Origin: Hemibagrus wyckioides | Taxonomy: Eukaryota; Chordata; Actinopteri; Siluriformes; Bagridae | Direction: 5' to 3' | Assembly: GCF_019097595.1 (NCBI RefSeq) | Contig: NC_080720.1 | Span: 26,005,852 to 26,069,851, forward strand | DNA length: 64,000 nucleotides | Shown: in pieces, positions 1 through 11,639 of the stretch | Layout: each line of letters begins with the position of its first letter | Numbering within the stretch: position 1 is the stretch's first letter | The notes under the pieces: generated by a model | Databases searched by the model: none | The model's input: only the letters and a program-made list of their open reading frames with translations | Told to the model about the DNA's origin: nothing | Made by a program: the position numbers and the translations under genes

Positions 1-115
1 ATGGTATTTCCAGGCTTAATTACTCTGATGAAGAGATTTGACATTAATGATTATTAGATGAGAACTTTTGTGAAAAAGATCTTGAGTTTCTGCTGAGTTT
101 GCTGTGCATTTGCAG

Positions 116-2062
116 GGAATCCCTTATGTTACCCATATTGAGGACTCTTTCACTGGCATTAAGGTAAGGGATTATTCATTATGGCATGACAAATCTTTTG
201 TTAATTGCAGTAACTAATTATGTTCACTTTAAAATATTCTTTTAAGAGCATATCTGGGAGGGTTACAGAATATCTTTGTTGTAACCACATGGAATCATCC
301 GTCCTTGTGGCACTGGAGGATTATGGGGTAAGTTTATTACACTAGTTATTATTTATTCATGATCTATATATTTAATATGTATTTTAAGAATTTTTAATAA
401 TATATATCAATAATGTTTATTCATTTATTAATTTATTTTATTTAACAGCACATCTTTAAGAAGGTGACCTGCACATACCTGCATGTGCTTGAAGATGGGC
501 AGGTGGACACCGCCACTTGGGAAACGAAAGAGGTTTGCTCTCCTCACAGTTCACAGAGCAACTCTGAGGTAATTCTGTGTTTCCAAACTTGCGTGTATCT
601 ACACATACACGCTATTCCCCTGGATAGGAGTCTGTAAAATGTACTGTGAGAGTTTTAATGATTCATTGCTAATTTGCCTTGCAGGACTGTGAGGAGGGAT
701 TTAGCCCAGAGGAGGTGGAGGTGCCCTTTATTAGGTACAATCCTCTTCCCAGTTTAATGGTGTAATGGTGTTATTTATGTGTAACATACACTAAGCATTT
801 CCATTGTTCCTTAGCCGCCATCTTTCAGACAGAGAGGTGACTGACATGGGCTTGAAGCTGCCTGCTCTCCGCCAGGCGTTTGATGTGAGTGAAACCTTTG
901 TGTAGCTGCTGTTATTGCACAGGTAAAGTCCACTCTGCTTTAACTAATATTGTGTGCTGTCTTATATTCAGGCTATGGTAGGCTGCATGCTTAATCTGAA
1001 CTTCCTGTTTCTGACTGGAAAGAAGATTGTCATGCAATTGGCAGCAGCTAACAACCAGGTGAATTTTTTCTCGTATCAATAGCTAATTTTCTGTTTTATA
1101 ACAATCACAGTCTGTTATGAATGAAGGACTTTCTTAGGAAAAATATTCAGATCAGTTGTACATAATGAAAATTTGGGCTGTGTTTTCTATCATCTGTGTA
1201 TCTTTAAAGGAAAACTGGACATGCATGCAGGGTTTAAAATAAGTAGCCATGTTGAACACTGTAGACAAAGTGAGTTATAGAGATTTGATTTTGTTTTGCT
1301 TTAACAGGACGCAGTTCACGTACGGTTGGCCTACGAGGCGCTGATTCGGTTCCTGAGGACATCATCTAACCAGGAATCCATTGCAGCAGAGCTCTCCGGG
1401 GCCGGTGTAAGCTTGCAAATGCCTGTATAAAATGACTTGTTTAAATATCAAAGAACTGCCACATGTAAAGTAATGTATATGTAATGGAAATTTTTTAATT
1501 TTTCACGTTTGTGCAGCTCCATTTCAACTTCTTGGATGTATTCTATGAACTGCTCATCATCGGCTACTACGGCAACGGCTTTGTACCTGAGACAGTAAGT
1601 GTCTTATCAGAAAATTTCTAAATCATGCCTGAATGTTGAATATTTTTCTTATATTTTAATTTAGGATTTTCCCAGTGATAATATATGGCATTAATGGAGC
1701 TTGTTGTCTGTCTTCCTCAAAGTTTGAGGGAGGATTCTTGCAGCGGCTGATGGCACTCGTCAGCATGTGGGACCTGGACGTGTGGGAGCCTGCAGCGGAG
1801 CTGTATTTTACAGTGCTTATTGTAAGTGCTGAATATCTTTTGATGCCACAAATTCTCAGCTTTGTATCTCTAAGTCAGTGACACTGTTGGATTTGTGTTT
1901 GGTGTGTGTGTTTGTCAATAGGATCAGCTGACAGAACTTTTAGAAGTTCTGTTTTCTCAGCCCCTGGAGCTCTACAAAGACCCAGAAGCCTTGGCCACTG
2001 CAGCTACGAGACTCATCAAGCAGCACGTCCAGCTGATGATGAACACTTTGGAGAAGCTTTGA
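116..2062 (+). CDS. Mitoguardin-like protein, 3' part of gene (ten exons)
   Basis: Exons inferred from splice sites and phase: 116-163, 247-327, 449-568, 685-734, 815-884, 972-1058, 1308-1406, 1517-1594, 1723-1821, 1922-2062 (stop TGA). Together they give 290 residues in one frame; the 5' part lies left of the window. Compared from memory with human MIGA2/MIGA1, the protein lines up over the C-terminal Miga domain: an EDSF motif, a G-x-V segment, RQAF followed by G and YE at the same spacing, an EL-x-G-x-G motif, F-x-D, and a C-terminal helix pair with F, Y, LA and L in register. Mitoguardins are outer mitochondrial membrane proteins that promote fusion and lipid transfer. Identity is low and about 35-40 residues seem to be missing between the VPET and FEGGF motifs, so this is not plain miga1 or miga2. 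A divergent third paralogue is the best reading. The alignment rests on memory, not a search. Confidence 0.6.
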
Positions 2063-2112
2063 GCTGTGTTCCCTTAACCCTACACCTCCCCATTCCCTGC
2101 CATCCCTCACCC

Positions 2113-2115
<3 letters not shown>

Positions 2116-2151
<36 letters not shown>
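2116..2151. repeat. (CA)n microsatellite in 3'UTR
   Basis: Perfect CA dinucleotide run about 36 bp long in the 3'UTR of the mitoguardin-like gene. Confidence 0.9.
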
Positions 2152-2153
<2 letters not shown>

Positions 2154-2441
2154 CTCAAGCTCTCCACAGGTAGGTATGAATAAATTTTGTATTCCTTGTA
2201 TTCCTACCTTTGTATATAAATGTCTCTTTTTGTCTTTTTTAACAGGTCTTCAGGACTCGAGGACATCATTTTTATATACTTTTTAGCCTGTGTCGAATTT
2301 TTTTTTCCCCTTTATCAATCCCACCTCCCCAATTACCCTCTTATTCCTCTTAGTAGAATGTAGACACCTATAATCATCTGTAAATAGTTCTTTATCTGTA
2401 AATAGTTTTATCTTTAGTATAGTGCTTATATAGATGAATTT

Positions 2442-2447
2442 AATAAA
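2442..2447 (+). other. Polyadenylation signal AATAAA of the mitoguardin-like gene
   Basis: Canonical AATAAA 380 nt after the stop codon. The 3'UTR (2063 to about 2465) includes a CA microsatellite. Confidence 0.6.
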
Positions 2448-3209
2448 ATTTTATTAGCATCTACTGAAGCCTCATTCTGATCATTTCTATTCATCAGTAT
2501 ACAGTGTTCCTTTAAAAAGCAACCCAAACACACAAAATGAATTTCTCACTAATATACGTATAGCATAATCCTTTTTAAAGAATGACTGAAACTGAGTTAT
2601 TCACCAAAATGTGAAAAATGACAAATAAGAAAATTCTCATTTTTCTAGCCTTTACAAGTTTAAGAGATCCAGCCTATAGTATGAGTATGAGTATAATTTC
2701 TAATTGTAGGAAACAAAAATCTGTGACATGACACGAATTTTGTGTTAGTAAAATTGTTTACATGGAATAGTATTGACAAAACAGATCTCAGAAATCTTAC
2801 ACTCACAGAATTATCAGATTCTTGCTCTGTGAATTGAAAAAGAAAAAAGCTTGCTAATATTACAGTAATGTTTGATCCCTTTAATGCAACTGGATTGAGA
2901 AACAAGCCCATAAAGCTGTTGCAGTAGAATTGCTTGTTTTGATATTATATTGTATTGGTTTTATAACAACAACATAAAAAGAACATACCAGAAAAACAAA
3001 AAATATAGTTGCAAGCAACGATGCCTGGGCCCAAGCAACAGTGCCTTCACTGCCCAGGCACACCAGACACAGTGGGCACAGTGGGTACATGCATTTAAAG
3101 GAGAAATAACAAAAGTGACAATTTGGGTGTAATGAAACAGATCCTAGCAATGTCCAATGATGTCAAAAGGGACAATGACTCTCCCTCTAAACCATATTAC
3201 TATATCAGG

Positions 3210-3266
<57 letters not shown>

Positions 3267-3291
3267 ATATATAATTATATATATATATTAT

Positions 3292-3368
<77 letters not shown>
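3210..3368. repeat. (TA)n then (GA)n compound microsatellite
   Basis: About 130 bp of nearly pure TA with small interruptions, followed by about 28 bp of AG. All open reading frames over it are low-complexity artefacts. The surrounding sequence from 2463 to 3460 shows no gene. Confidence 0.95.
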
Positions 3369-3371
<3 letters not shown>

Positions 3372-3583
3372 CCCAGAAAAATGTGTACACATTTCAGGAG
3401 AAGAAAAATTTATATGAATAGTTTATTACTAAATTTATTGCTATACGTTATAGATTGATATATATATGATGATATTCTGATAATGATATGGTAATTTTAA
3501 TAATATTACGCTAATATAATATACATCATACTATTTTTCTTTTCCTGAAGTGTATATACAGTTTTTGGTTGACTCTGTATATA

Positions 3584-4603
3584 CACTACTCACATAAAGT
3601 TAAGGATATTTGGCTTTTGGGTGAAATTTATGGAAAATATAAAAAGTTCACACTACAGTGATATTATATCATGAAAGTGGGGCATTTAAGTAGAAGCATG
3701 CAATAGTGATTTCCTCATCTCAAACAATTTATTGAAACAAAAGCCAACAACAGTGGTGGGTATACCACAACAAAAAATGTCAATGTCTCAATAATGTGTC
3801 ATGTGCCCTTGACCATCAATTATAGCTTGACAACGACATCTCATGCTGTTCATGAGTCGACTTATTGTCTGCTGAGGCATGGCATTCCACTCTTCTCGAA
3901 GGGCGGCCCTCAGGTCATTGAGGTTCTGGGGTGCAGGGTTATGAGCCTCTACACGGCGACTCAGCTGATCCCATAGGTTTTCTATGGGATTCAGGTCTGG
4001 AGAAAGTGCAGGCCACTCCATTTGAGGTACCCCAGCCTCCAGCAGCCGTTCCCTAATGATGCGACCTTGATGAGCTGGAGCATTGTCGTCCATGAAGATG
4101 AAATTAGGCCTGTGTTGTTCATGCAGGGGCACAATGACTGGATTAATGATGTTATTCAGGTAGTATTGGCTTGTCACTGTACCATTCACAAAATGTAGGG
4201 CAGTTCTGTAAGCTCAGTGGCCATTTCCCTCTGAGAACATCCTGTTTCAAGCCTCGCAATGGCAAGGTACTGTTGATCAATTGTTAGGTGTCGTCTTGGT
4301 CTCATGATGTCAAAATGTGAACAGCATGATGAAGAGGACTGTTTAAATACCAATTCTAATTGAACCAGAAAATCTATTGGTCGATTCATCGATCAAACAC
4401 CAGTAGTGAATTTTGCCGTTAAGCACCTTGTTAGAGAACAGCAAGTTATGCAAAAAGTACTGAAACACTGAACAGTTGGACATGTGCATTCAAAAGTGTA
4501 GAGAAGGTCAAATTAAGTTCACCTGTAAAGGTTATAGTGCATTTTAGGTGCATCCTGAAATTTCACCCAAAACCTGAATATCCTTAACTTTTTGTGAGTA
4601 GTG
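3584..4603 (-). mobile_element. Tc1/mariner-like transposon, internally deleted, with terminal inverted repeats
   Basis: Terminal inverted repeats of about 45 bp begin CACTACTCACA and are flanked by TA on both sides (3582-3583 and 4604-4605). On the minus strand, 4189-3788 encodes the C-terminal half of a Tc1-type transposase: an MDDNAPAH block with the second catalytic Asp and an [12 protein letters not shown] block with the Glu. A short N-terminal piece (MRPRRHLTIDQQ) lies at 4306 and below. The middle of the gene, including the first catalytic Asp, is missing between about 4190 and 4215, so the copy is non-autonomous. Confidence 0.85.
3788..4308 (-). pseudogene. Tc1-like transposase remnant
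   Basis: Two fragments of one transposase. The N-terminal helix-turn-helix start is at 4308-4190, and the C-terminal DDE part is at 4189-3788, ending GQGHMTHY. The two are joined by an internal deletion that removes the second half of the DNA-binding domain and the first catalytic Asp. It cannot encode an active enzyme. Confidence 0.8.
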
Positions 4604-4899
4604 TATATGATGATATTATGATAATATTATAATAAAATTATTAATATTATAATAATATAATTTACATCATTTTTTTCTTTTCCTGAAGTGTATTTACATT
4701 TTTTGGCTGACTCTGTATATACAAGTTGTGAACATGAATCCATATTTAAAAAAATTAAAATAAAGGGGAAAGAGCCTCTAGTGGACATAGTCTAGTCCTG
4801 CAGGAGTCAGGCTAAAGCCATGTCTAGTCACTGGACTGATAAATGTAAAAATTTGTTGTGAGCCATTTGAGCATCACAAAATCATGAAACTAGGCAAAC

Positions 4900-6470
4900 T
4901 TACTCACAACCAGTTGTTCTTTCTATGTAAAATGTTTTGAAACATTAGGGCTTTCCACTGTTAAGATATAAGAACATTAATCTTCTTCTATTATGTCCTC
5001 ACCATAGCAACATCATTCACAATATCACAAATTCCTTCACAGTTTCACATCAGCCATGTCTTGCTATTATTCTGACTGATTTTCATCCAAATCACATGAA
5101 AGAAAGGGACAAAACATTAGATTTCTAAAAGTGACACACTTCCTGCTTTCAGTTGGTGGCGCTATGACTGAGATTCACAGTGGTCATGTCCGTGTGATCA
5201 GCTTTCGTCTCTTAACATAAAGTTGAGGTTTGATGTACATCACTCAATATACACCGAAGTTATTAGCCACTTCCTGTTTCCTTTATTCGCCATAAGTTTA
5301 AGGGCTCCTCATGGCTGAACCATTTGAGATATCAAGAATCCCTTCACAATTTTAGATCCTCAATGTCTTCAGATCATATTGGACCCTGTTTGGTCAAAAT
5401 CATACAAATCCCCTAGGAGGAGTATATCAAATTCCATTGGGTGCGTTTTTCAAACATCCCAAAATAACTGATTTCCTGTTAAGCAGATCCCATGACAGGT
5501 GGATGAACGTCATTTAGCTCAATGAGATCTAATTATATACCGTGTGTTATGCATATACGTGCAAGTGAATATGAGTTGTGCAGCTATATTTCTGGCAAAG
5601 TTCCAGGGGGCGCTGTGACAGCCCTGTGCCACGCCCGGGGACCAGCCACACTGGCCTTTTTCATAAACATTTGCACTTCATATGTGAAATATTTTGGAAC
5701 ATTAGGCCTTTCCAATCGTAAGATATGAGAAGATTCATTTTCTTCTATTATGTTCTCATGTAAATCGTCCCCATAGTAACACGATTCAAGGTATCAAAAA
5801 TTCCTTCCCAGTTTCACATCAGCCATGTCTTGTCATTATTCTGACTGATTTTGAACCAAATCAGGTGAAAGTAAGGGACAAAATATAACAGATTTCAAAA
5901 AGTGACACACTTCCTGCTGCCAGTTGGAGGCGCTATGACTGAGACTCATAGTTGTCATATCAGTGTGATCAGCTTTCAATGCTTAACATAAACCTAAGGT
6001 TTCATGTAGATCACTTAATGTACACAGAAGTTATTAGCCACTTCCTGTTTCATTTGATTCGCCATAAGTTTAAGGGCTTCTCATGGCTGAACCGTTTGAG
6101 ATATCAAAAATCCCTTCACAATTTTGCATTATCAATGTCTTGAGATCATTTTAGCCTGGGTTTGGTGGCGGTTGTTTCAATTCCCTAGGAGGAGTATTTC
6201 AAATTCCATTGGGTGTGTTTTGCAAACAACTCAAAATAACTGACTTGGATTAGACTTAATGACATGCAGTGTGAAAGTTGTTCAGTTCAATGAGATCTAA
6301 GTGTGTACCAAGTTTTACATGGATACGTGCAAGTGTGTATCAGCTATGCAGCAAGATATTCCAGGGGGCGCTGTGACGGGTGTGTGCCACGCCCAGGGCC
6401 GAGCCACGGTGACATCCTAATGGCCGCAGATTCCAACCTGTCTGCTGATTTTCATGAGTTTTTGAGCATG
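4900..6470. repeat. Two tandem copies of a ~760-bp dispersed repeat
   Basis: Matching blocks recur 758-771 bp apart: the ACATTAGG-CTTTCCA block at 4944 and 5699, GGCGCTATGACTGAG at 5158 and 5929, GTTATTAGCCACTTCCTGTTTC near 5260 and 6030, and CCAGGGGGCGCTGTGAC at 5604 and 6361. Copies are roughly 80-85% alike by eye. No transposase is visible. The right end runs into an A-rich tail near 6500, a pattern seen in dispersed fish repeats of this type. Confidence 0.75.
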
Positions 6471-7099
6471 TTAAGACCCACAAAAGTGCCCGGATGATTG
6501 AAAAAAAAAAAGAAGAAGAATCCTTAGAAGAACAAGAAAAAAAGGGGAAGGCCAGAAGACAAAATGACATTACACGCCTAAATAAAGTACAAAAGAAAAA
6601 AGCAAATCACAAACAGGGGGATAAAAATCAGCATATAAATCCTAATATCACAAATGTCAAACTCTTGAAATTCCATATTCACATAAACATTCGAGGAAGG
6701 GACCCCAGACTCTGGAAAATTTTTTGAGGGACTTTAACTCAATTTTTTGAGGGCTTCTTTAAACTGTATTTTCTCAAGATGTAAGACAGAGGCCATCTCC
6801 ACAAGCCATTTCTGATAACATGGGGGTGGGGGGACTAGTAGATTTCCATTCCCTTAATATTACAGTATACATACATCATCTACTCATCTACAGCATCAGT
6901 CTCCTGTTTATTCTAGCAAATGCCCTAACAAATTCATACATATTTAAGCTGCTACTTAAAGACTTCTCATGGGCCAAAATCACTAAGTGGCTCTTTCGTG
7001 AGTGTAACATACAGCAATGAAAGGCTGTCAGAACCTGTGAGAGAGTTGAGAATGAACTCTCACATGAAGACACACCAATGACATGGGCAGTTATATACA

Positions 7100-7380
7100 A
7101 TTTATGTAACTCTGTATTCCAGCCATGGTCGCGAGTGGTACCATCCAGCATTATGAATCACGTTTTCTTTTACATCACGTGGATGGCTGGGTGCGTGTGC
7201 GTCAATTACCTGGGGATGCACTATGGGATAAAGGCAAGCATGTGAAGGCAGTGTCATGCTTTGGGCAATGTTCTGCAGGGACACCTTCTGCTAGGGTCCT
7301 GCCATCCATGTGGATGTTACTTTGACATGTACCACCTACCTAAGCATTGTTGCAGACCATGGCTTCATGTTGCACCCTGA
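7100..7380 (+). mobile_element. Degraded Tc1-like transposase fragment
   Basis: The plus strand reads FLLHHVDGWVRVRQLPGD, then in a shifted frame a block corresponding to GSVMLWAMFC and HVDVTLTCTTYLSIVADH. These are the central blocks of a Tc1 transposase family abundant in fish. Frameshifts and internal loss make it dead. It appears to be the same family as the copies at 16645 and 37373. Confidence 0.65.
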
Positions 7381-7479
7381 TGTGAAATCAGCACATTCTA
7401 CAGAAGATGAGATCAGCACATTCATCAGTAGATGAAGTCATAACCAGTTGGCCTCATCAAACACACTGGAAATTTTAAT

Positions 7480-7850
7480 CTTGGTACAAATATGAAAAAA
7501 ACACCACTCACCATCCTGAGAAAATCATCTTCACAGTGAAGCATGGTGGTGGTAGCATCATGTTGTGTGAATTCTTTTCTTCAGCAGAGATTTGTTTGAG
7601 ATCAAGATAGACCCAGCAAATACAGGCAATCCTAGTAGAAAACATGTTCCCCAAGGGTCTCTATTAGAACTGATAGAAACCTGAGTAATTTTCACAAGAA
7701 GAATATGCAATAAAATGTCAATATCCAGATATTTAATTAAACTATGTGTACAAATATTTTGCACCTTCAAATGTAATCATATCAAGTAAATCTATATGGA
7801 AAATATGGAAAAGTTCACATGGATGAATACTTATGAAAGGCATGACTAGA
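7480..7850 (+). mobile_element. Second degraded Tc1-like fragment
   Basis: Reads IIFTVKHGGGSIML in one frame, a hallmark Tc1 transposase block. The stretch to about 7850 ends in a GATGAATACTTATGAAAGGCA-like terminus resembling Tc1 ends. No intact reading frame remains. Confidence 0.5.
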
Positions 7851-7859
7851 GTGCATGGA

Positions 7860-10540
7860 GGCTATCTGATCCTTAGACCAGCTGTTCATTTATGATAGAG
7901 CTGAAAGACAAGGGGCTCCCTTGTCAAAGCAGAAGCTGGACAACTTGAAAGTGGACGTCATCACCAAGAACTATGTGGTCTGGACTATGTGGTCGGGACA
8001 CCCAGTCCCTACCATAACATGCTACTCAGTGACGAGCGTCCACTGTTCATGGGCATTACTTAGAAATGTGCTCCTGATTTCTGGGTATCAGTGTGCAGTT
8101 GTGTAAAGTTATCCAGATGATATTCCCTGTCCATAGTGGTCACATTTGAGTTCAATTAACTTTGTTGTTGTTGTCTCAGAAACTGCAGATCCAACAAGAA
8201 ATTGGCAAAAACATTTCCAGGGAAGGATGACTTTATGATTAATGTATTTATTGTAGATATAGTCATACTTCACCTTGTGAATGTGCACAAGATGATATCC
8301 AGTTAAATCTCACCTCCAAAGAACCACTGTTACATACAAAACTATATATTTTAATTGTAGTTAAGTATCTTCTGATCATTGTAAACTGCAGACCTCTATA
8401 TGTTCAACTGTATATGAACATGTGCTTGCATGTTGCCAAAGCTGTTAAAACAAACTCCTGCTATGCGTGCCATATAGTTTGTGTGATTCTGATTTTGATT
8501 CTGCTCAGAGATCTTAATTCTTATCTGTGACTGCAGGCTTTTGATCCAAACAAACAGGAATCACACTTGATTAGTTGTTCTAGGTCTTCAAGTGACTTTT
8601 ACATATGTCTCCTATTTGGTTGTGATTAAAACCTGCAGCCACCTCATCCAGATAAGAGACTGTAGTTCCCAGTTGGTCAAGGATATTCATTCAGAATGGG
8701 GTTCTTCAAACAGCCCCCTTTTACACTAAACTTGTATGTTACACAGGGAGACCTTGTCAGAGTTAGTCAGAGACAGTCCTGTGATTTAGGAGTGATCCGA
8801 TGACGCACATAGAAATGGGTAACCAAATTAAACAGAATTAAGGACAAGCTGTGGTTCTTTGAAGAAAAAACAGCCAGTAATTGTGTGACATTAGGCTAGG
8901 CATGGGCAGCTTGTTCTGGATCTGTGTATAAAAAGTATTTATTATAGAGTGGGTTTAGTTCAGGGGGAACCACTGCTGACCTTTTATGCTTCTCATTTGC
9001 TGAAATGCAAAACGAAGAGCTTTAGCTGCCTCATGTAGACAGCTGCTGAGCTTATCTGAGGCCTTATCTCTGGGCAGAAAGCCTGGTACAGTGCCAGCAT
9101 AGTCTTATGATGAATAAGCATTTAAACATGAAAAGGTACAAAGAGCAAATACTAGGACATGAGACCAGGTTAGCATTTTATACAGCGTCGTTCTGTTGAA
9201 TTCTGATCCAATCCACTTGTTCGGATTCCTGCCATTTTTGCAGGAGATCAACTTGGTCTTGCTAAGAGTAAAGAGAAACTGCTATGAAAGCGAGCAATCA
9301 TAGGAAATCAAAGGCTGAGATTATTTGATAAAGACTAAAACTTCATTTGTTTAAGTTAATTTAACCCTTTTTTTTTACTTAAAATAGGTGTGATGCCTTT
9401 AACTTGAAGACACCAGGCTGTATCATTTGACTGCTTTGATCATATCTTCAAGATACACAGATGGCTTTATCGTCCCTCTAATCTATGAAATTTATTATTG
9501 AGCAATTGTTTGGATTTCTGTTAGTAGGGTATCTCACAATTTTTAATGCAAAGCTTGAAGATGTGGATTTTATTATATACTATTCCAGCTAGCGGCGAAA
9601 ATATGATTGATATTTATATAACAATTATAAATGAGTAATTATTATGTTTATGACCCTTGGACTTCCCCTTAAATGCATAGTGTCCCAGCGGATGTCATAT
9701 GTTAATTGACAAGGGGATCTACAGGAACTACAGGAAACTGTTGGCAAGTCTGTGTAGGATATGTGAGAGAGGGCATAGCCTGGGGGAACTTGATAATGGT
9801 GGCTTCCCAGATTAGCCTCTGATCCTTCCATTAGACTATGAAGTACATCATTAAAGCGGCATTGCTGAATAAATTCAATATAGCTAAGCTCTATAACAGC
9901 ATCTTGGACTCTCTGAGGAATACACAGCTTGAAAGTGCAGGTGATTGTTATTTGGCAATTTGTTAGACTGGAGGTTTTCTTAATTATACTTTATGAAATT
10001 AAAGTCATTATATACTCTCTGCTCTCTCCTTCTCTCTATTCATATCTGTTGCAAAAAAGGAAGTTATCATTATGTTCATGAATTTCATGCCATTATGTTC
10101 ATAAAATACAAAGCATCAGTAAGCACTCTAATTACTTTAAAAGGCCTATTAATAGTCGAAAGGGATTTTTCACATTTTCTTTCCCACACCTCTCATTCCT
10201 GAAGTGTTAGAAGAATAAACAGGCTGCAAATATGCTGCTCTTTAGGAAACAATTTTCATCCTCATCTTGTATTTGTTCCTGAATAATCTGTATAGAAATA
10301 TACACTGGGACTGTGCACATGTATGTGTATTATCACGTGATCTGTTGAAAAGCAGATATATGCAGCATGTTAGTTCATGTTAGTTGTTTGTATGCATTGA
10401 TAGTGTATTTATAGTTAGTTACCAAAGTAAATTTCCCATCCCTATCACGCCGCTGCCCTGTGTGCAGGGGGAGTAATCCAATAAAGAGGAGAGACAGAAA
10501 TGCCCCTCTGTCTCTTCCTCAGCTACTAAAGGCAAAGCAA
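7860..10540. other. Intergenic, no recognisable gene
   Basis: AT-rich DNA with no splice-linked exons, RNA genes or clear mobile element that I can support. Unrecognised 5' non-coding exons of fhl2 may lie here or nearer to 12.6 kb. Confidence 0.5.
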
Positions 10541-10560
10541 CAGAGGAAGTGAGCACAACT

Positions 10561-11630
10561 CAGCACGGCATCAAACACAGGTATGTGCAACACATGTCTT
10601 CTCTTCTCTTCTCTTCTCTTCTCTTCTCTTCTCTTCTCTTCTCTTCTCTTCTCTTCTCTTCTCTTCTCTTCTCTTCTCAGCAAGGCATCAAACACAGGTA
10701 TGTGCAACACGTCTTCTCTTCTCTTCTCTTCTCTTCTCTTCTCTTCTCTTCTCTTCTCTTCTCTTCTCTTCTCTTCTCTTCTCTTCTCAGCATGGCATCA
10801 AACCCAGGCATGTGCAGCACATGTCTTCTTGTGTCTTTTCTTTTCTTTTCTTTTCTTTTCTTTTCTTTTCTTTTCTTTTCTTTTCTTTTCTTTTCTTTTC
10901 TTTTCTTTTCTTTTCTTTTCTTTTCTTTTCTTCTCAGCATGGCATCAAACACAGATATGTGCAGCTCTTCTCTTCTCTTCTCTTCTCTTCTCTTCTCTTC
11001 TCTTCTCTTCTCTTCTCTTCTCTTCTCTTCTCTTCTCTTCTCTTCTCTTCTCTTCTCTTCTCTTCTCAGCATTGCATCAAACCCAGGCATGTGCAGCATG
11101 TCTTCTTTTCTTGTGTCTTTTCTAATTGGGTTTTTTCTTTTTTTTTCTTTTCTTTTCTTTTCTTTTCTTTTCTTTTCTTTTCTTTTCTTTTCTTTTCTTT
11201 TCTTTTCTTTTCTTTTCTTTACTCAATACTCAATACTCAATACTCAATACTGTATACTCAATTCCCTATACCCGATACTCTACACTCTTTACCCTACACT
11301 CTACGTTCTATACTATATACTCTATACCCTTTAGTGTATACTCTATGCCCTATACTCTACACTTTATACCCTATACCTTAATCCATATGTTCTATAATCT
11401 ACACTATATCCTATCATGTATACCCTACACTCTATCCATAGTCCATACCCTATACTCTACGTTCTATAACACAGATATGTGCAGCACTTTTCTTGTGTCT
11501 TTTCTAATTGGGTTTTTTCTTTTCTTTTCTTTTCTTTTCTTTTCTTTTCTTTTCTTTTCTTTTCTTTTCTTTTCTTTTCTTTTCTTTTCTTTTCTTTTCT
11601 TTTCTTTTCTTTTCTTTTCTTTTCTTTTCT
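10561..11630. repeat. Composite minisatellite: TTCTC/TTTTC pentamer arrays with a repeated 32-50 bp spacer
   Basis: Six copies of a spacer (core GGCATCAAACACAG then GTATGTGCA or a variant) begin at 10561, 10678, 10788, 10935, 11067 and 11469. After each comes a pure pentamer array: TTCTC in arrays 1, 2 and 4, TTTTC in 3, 5 and 6. The spacer and array form a higher-order unit of about 110-150 bp. Long open frames on both strands here (repeating FSSLL or REEKR) are artefacts. Confidence 0.9.
11221..11468. repeat. Degenerate TATACYCTAC-like tract
   Basis: About 250 bp built from variants of CTATACTCTA, CTACACTCTA and CTCAATA with no clean phase, placed between pentamer arrays 5 and 6. Confidence 0.75.
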
Positions 11631-11639
11631 TAACTGTGA

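Larger units (their letters stand above)
3461..4724. repeat. ~120-bp direct repeat flanking the Tc1 insertion
   Basis: The sequence at 3461-3583 (ATGATGATATT through CTTTTCCTGAAGTGTAT and GACTCTGTATATA) recurs diverged at 4604-4724. The Tc1 element sits exactly at the junction, as if it had inserted into a tandem dimer. Confidence 0.7.

Noticed and set aside
1906..2286. 126-aa open frame across the last mitoguardin-like exon
   Set aside because: Different frame from the phase-matched exon (1922-2062), and it includes the CA repeat.
3123..3458. Frames of alternating Ile/Tyr (111 and 61 aa)
   Set aside because: Translation of a TA microsatellite.
10561..11630. Regular repeats with similar spacers, superficially like a CRISPR array
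   Set aside because: The alternating parts are low-complexity pentamers, the conserved part is the spacer, and the DNA is eukaryotic.
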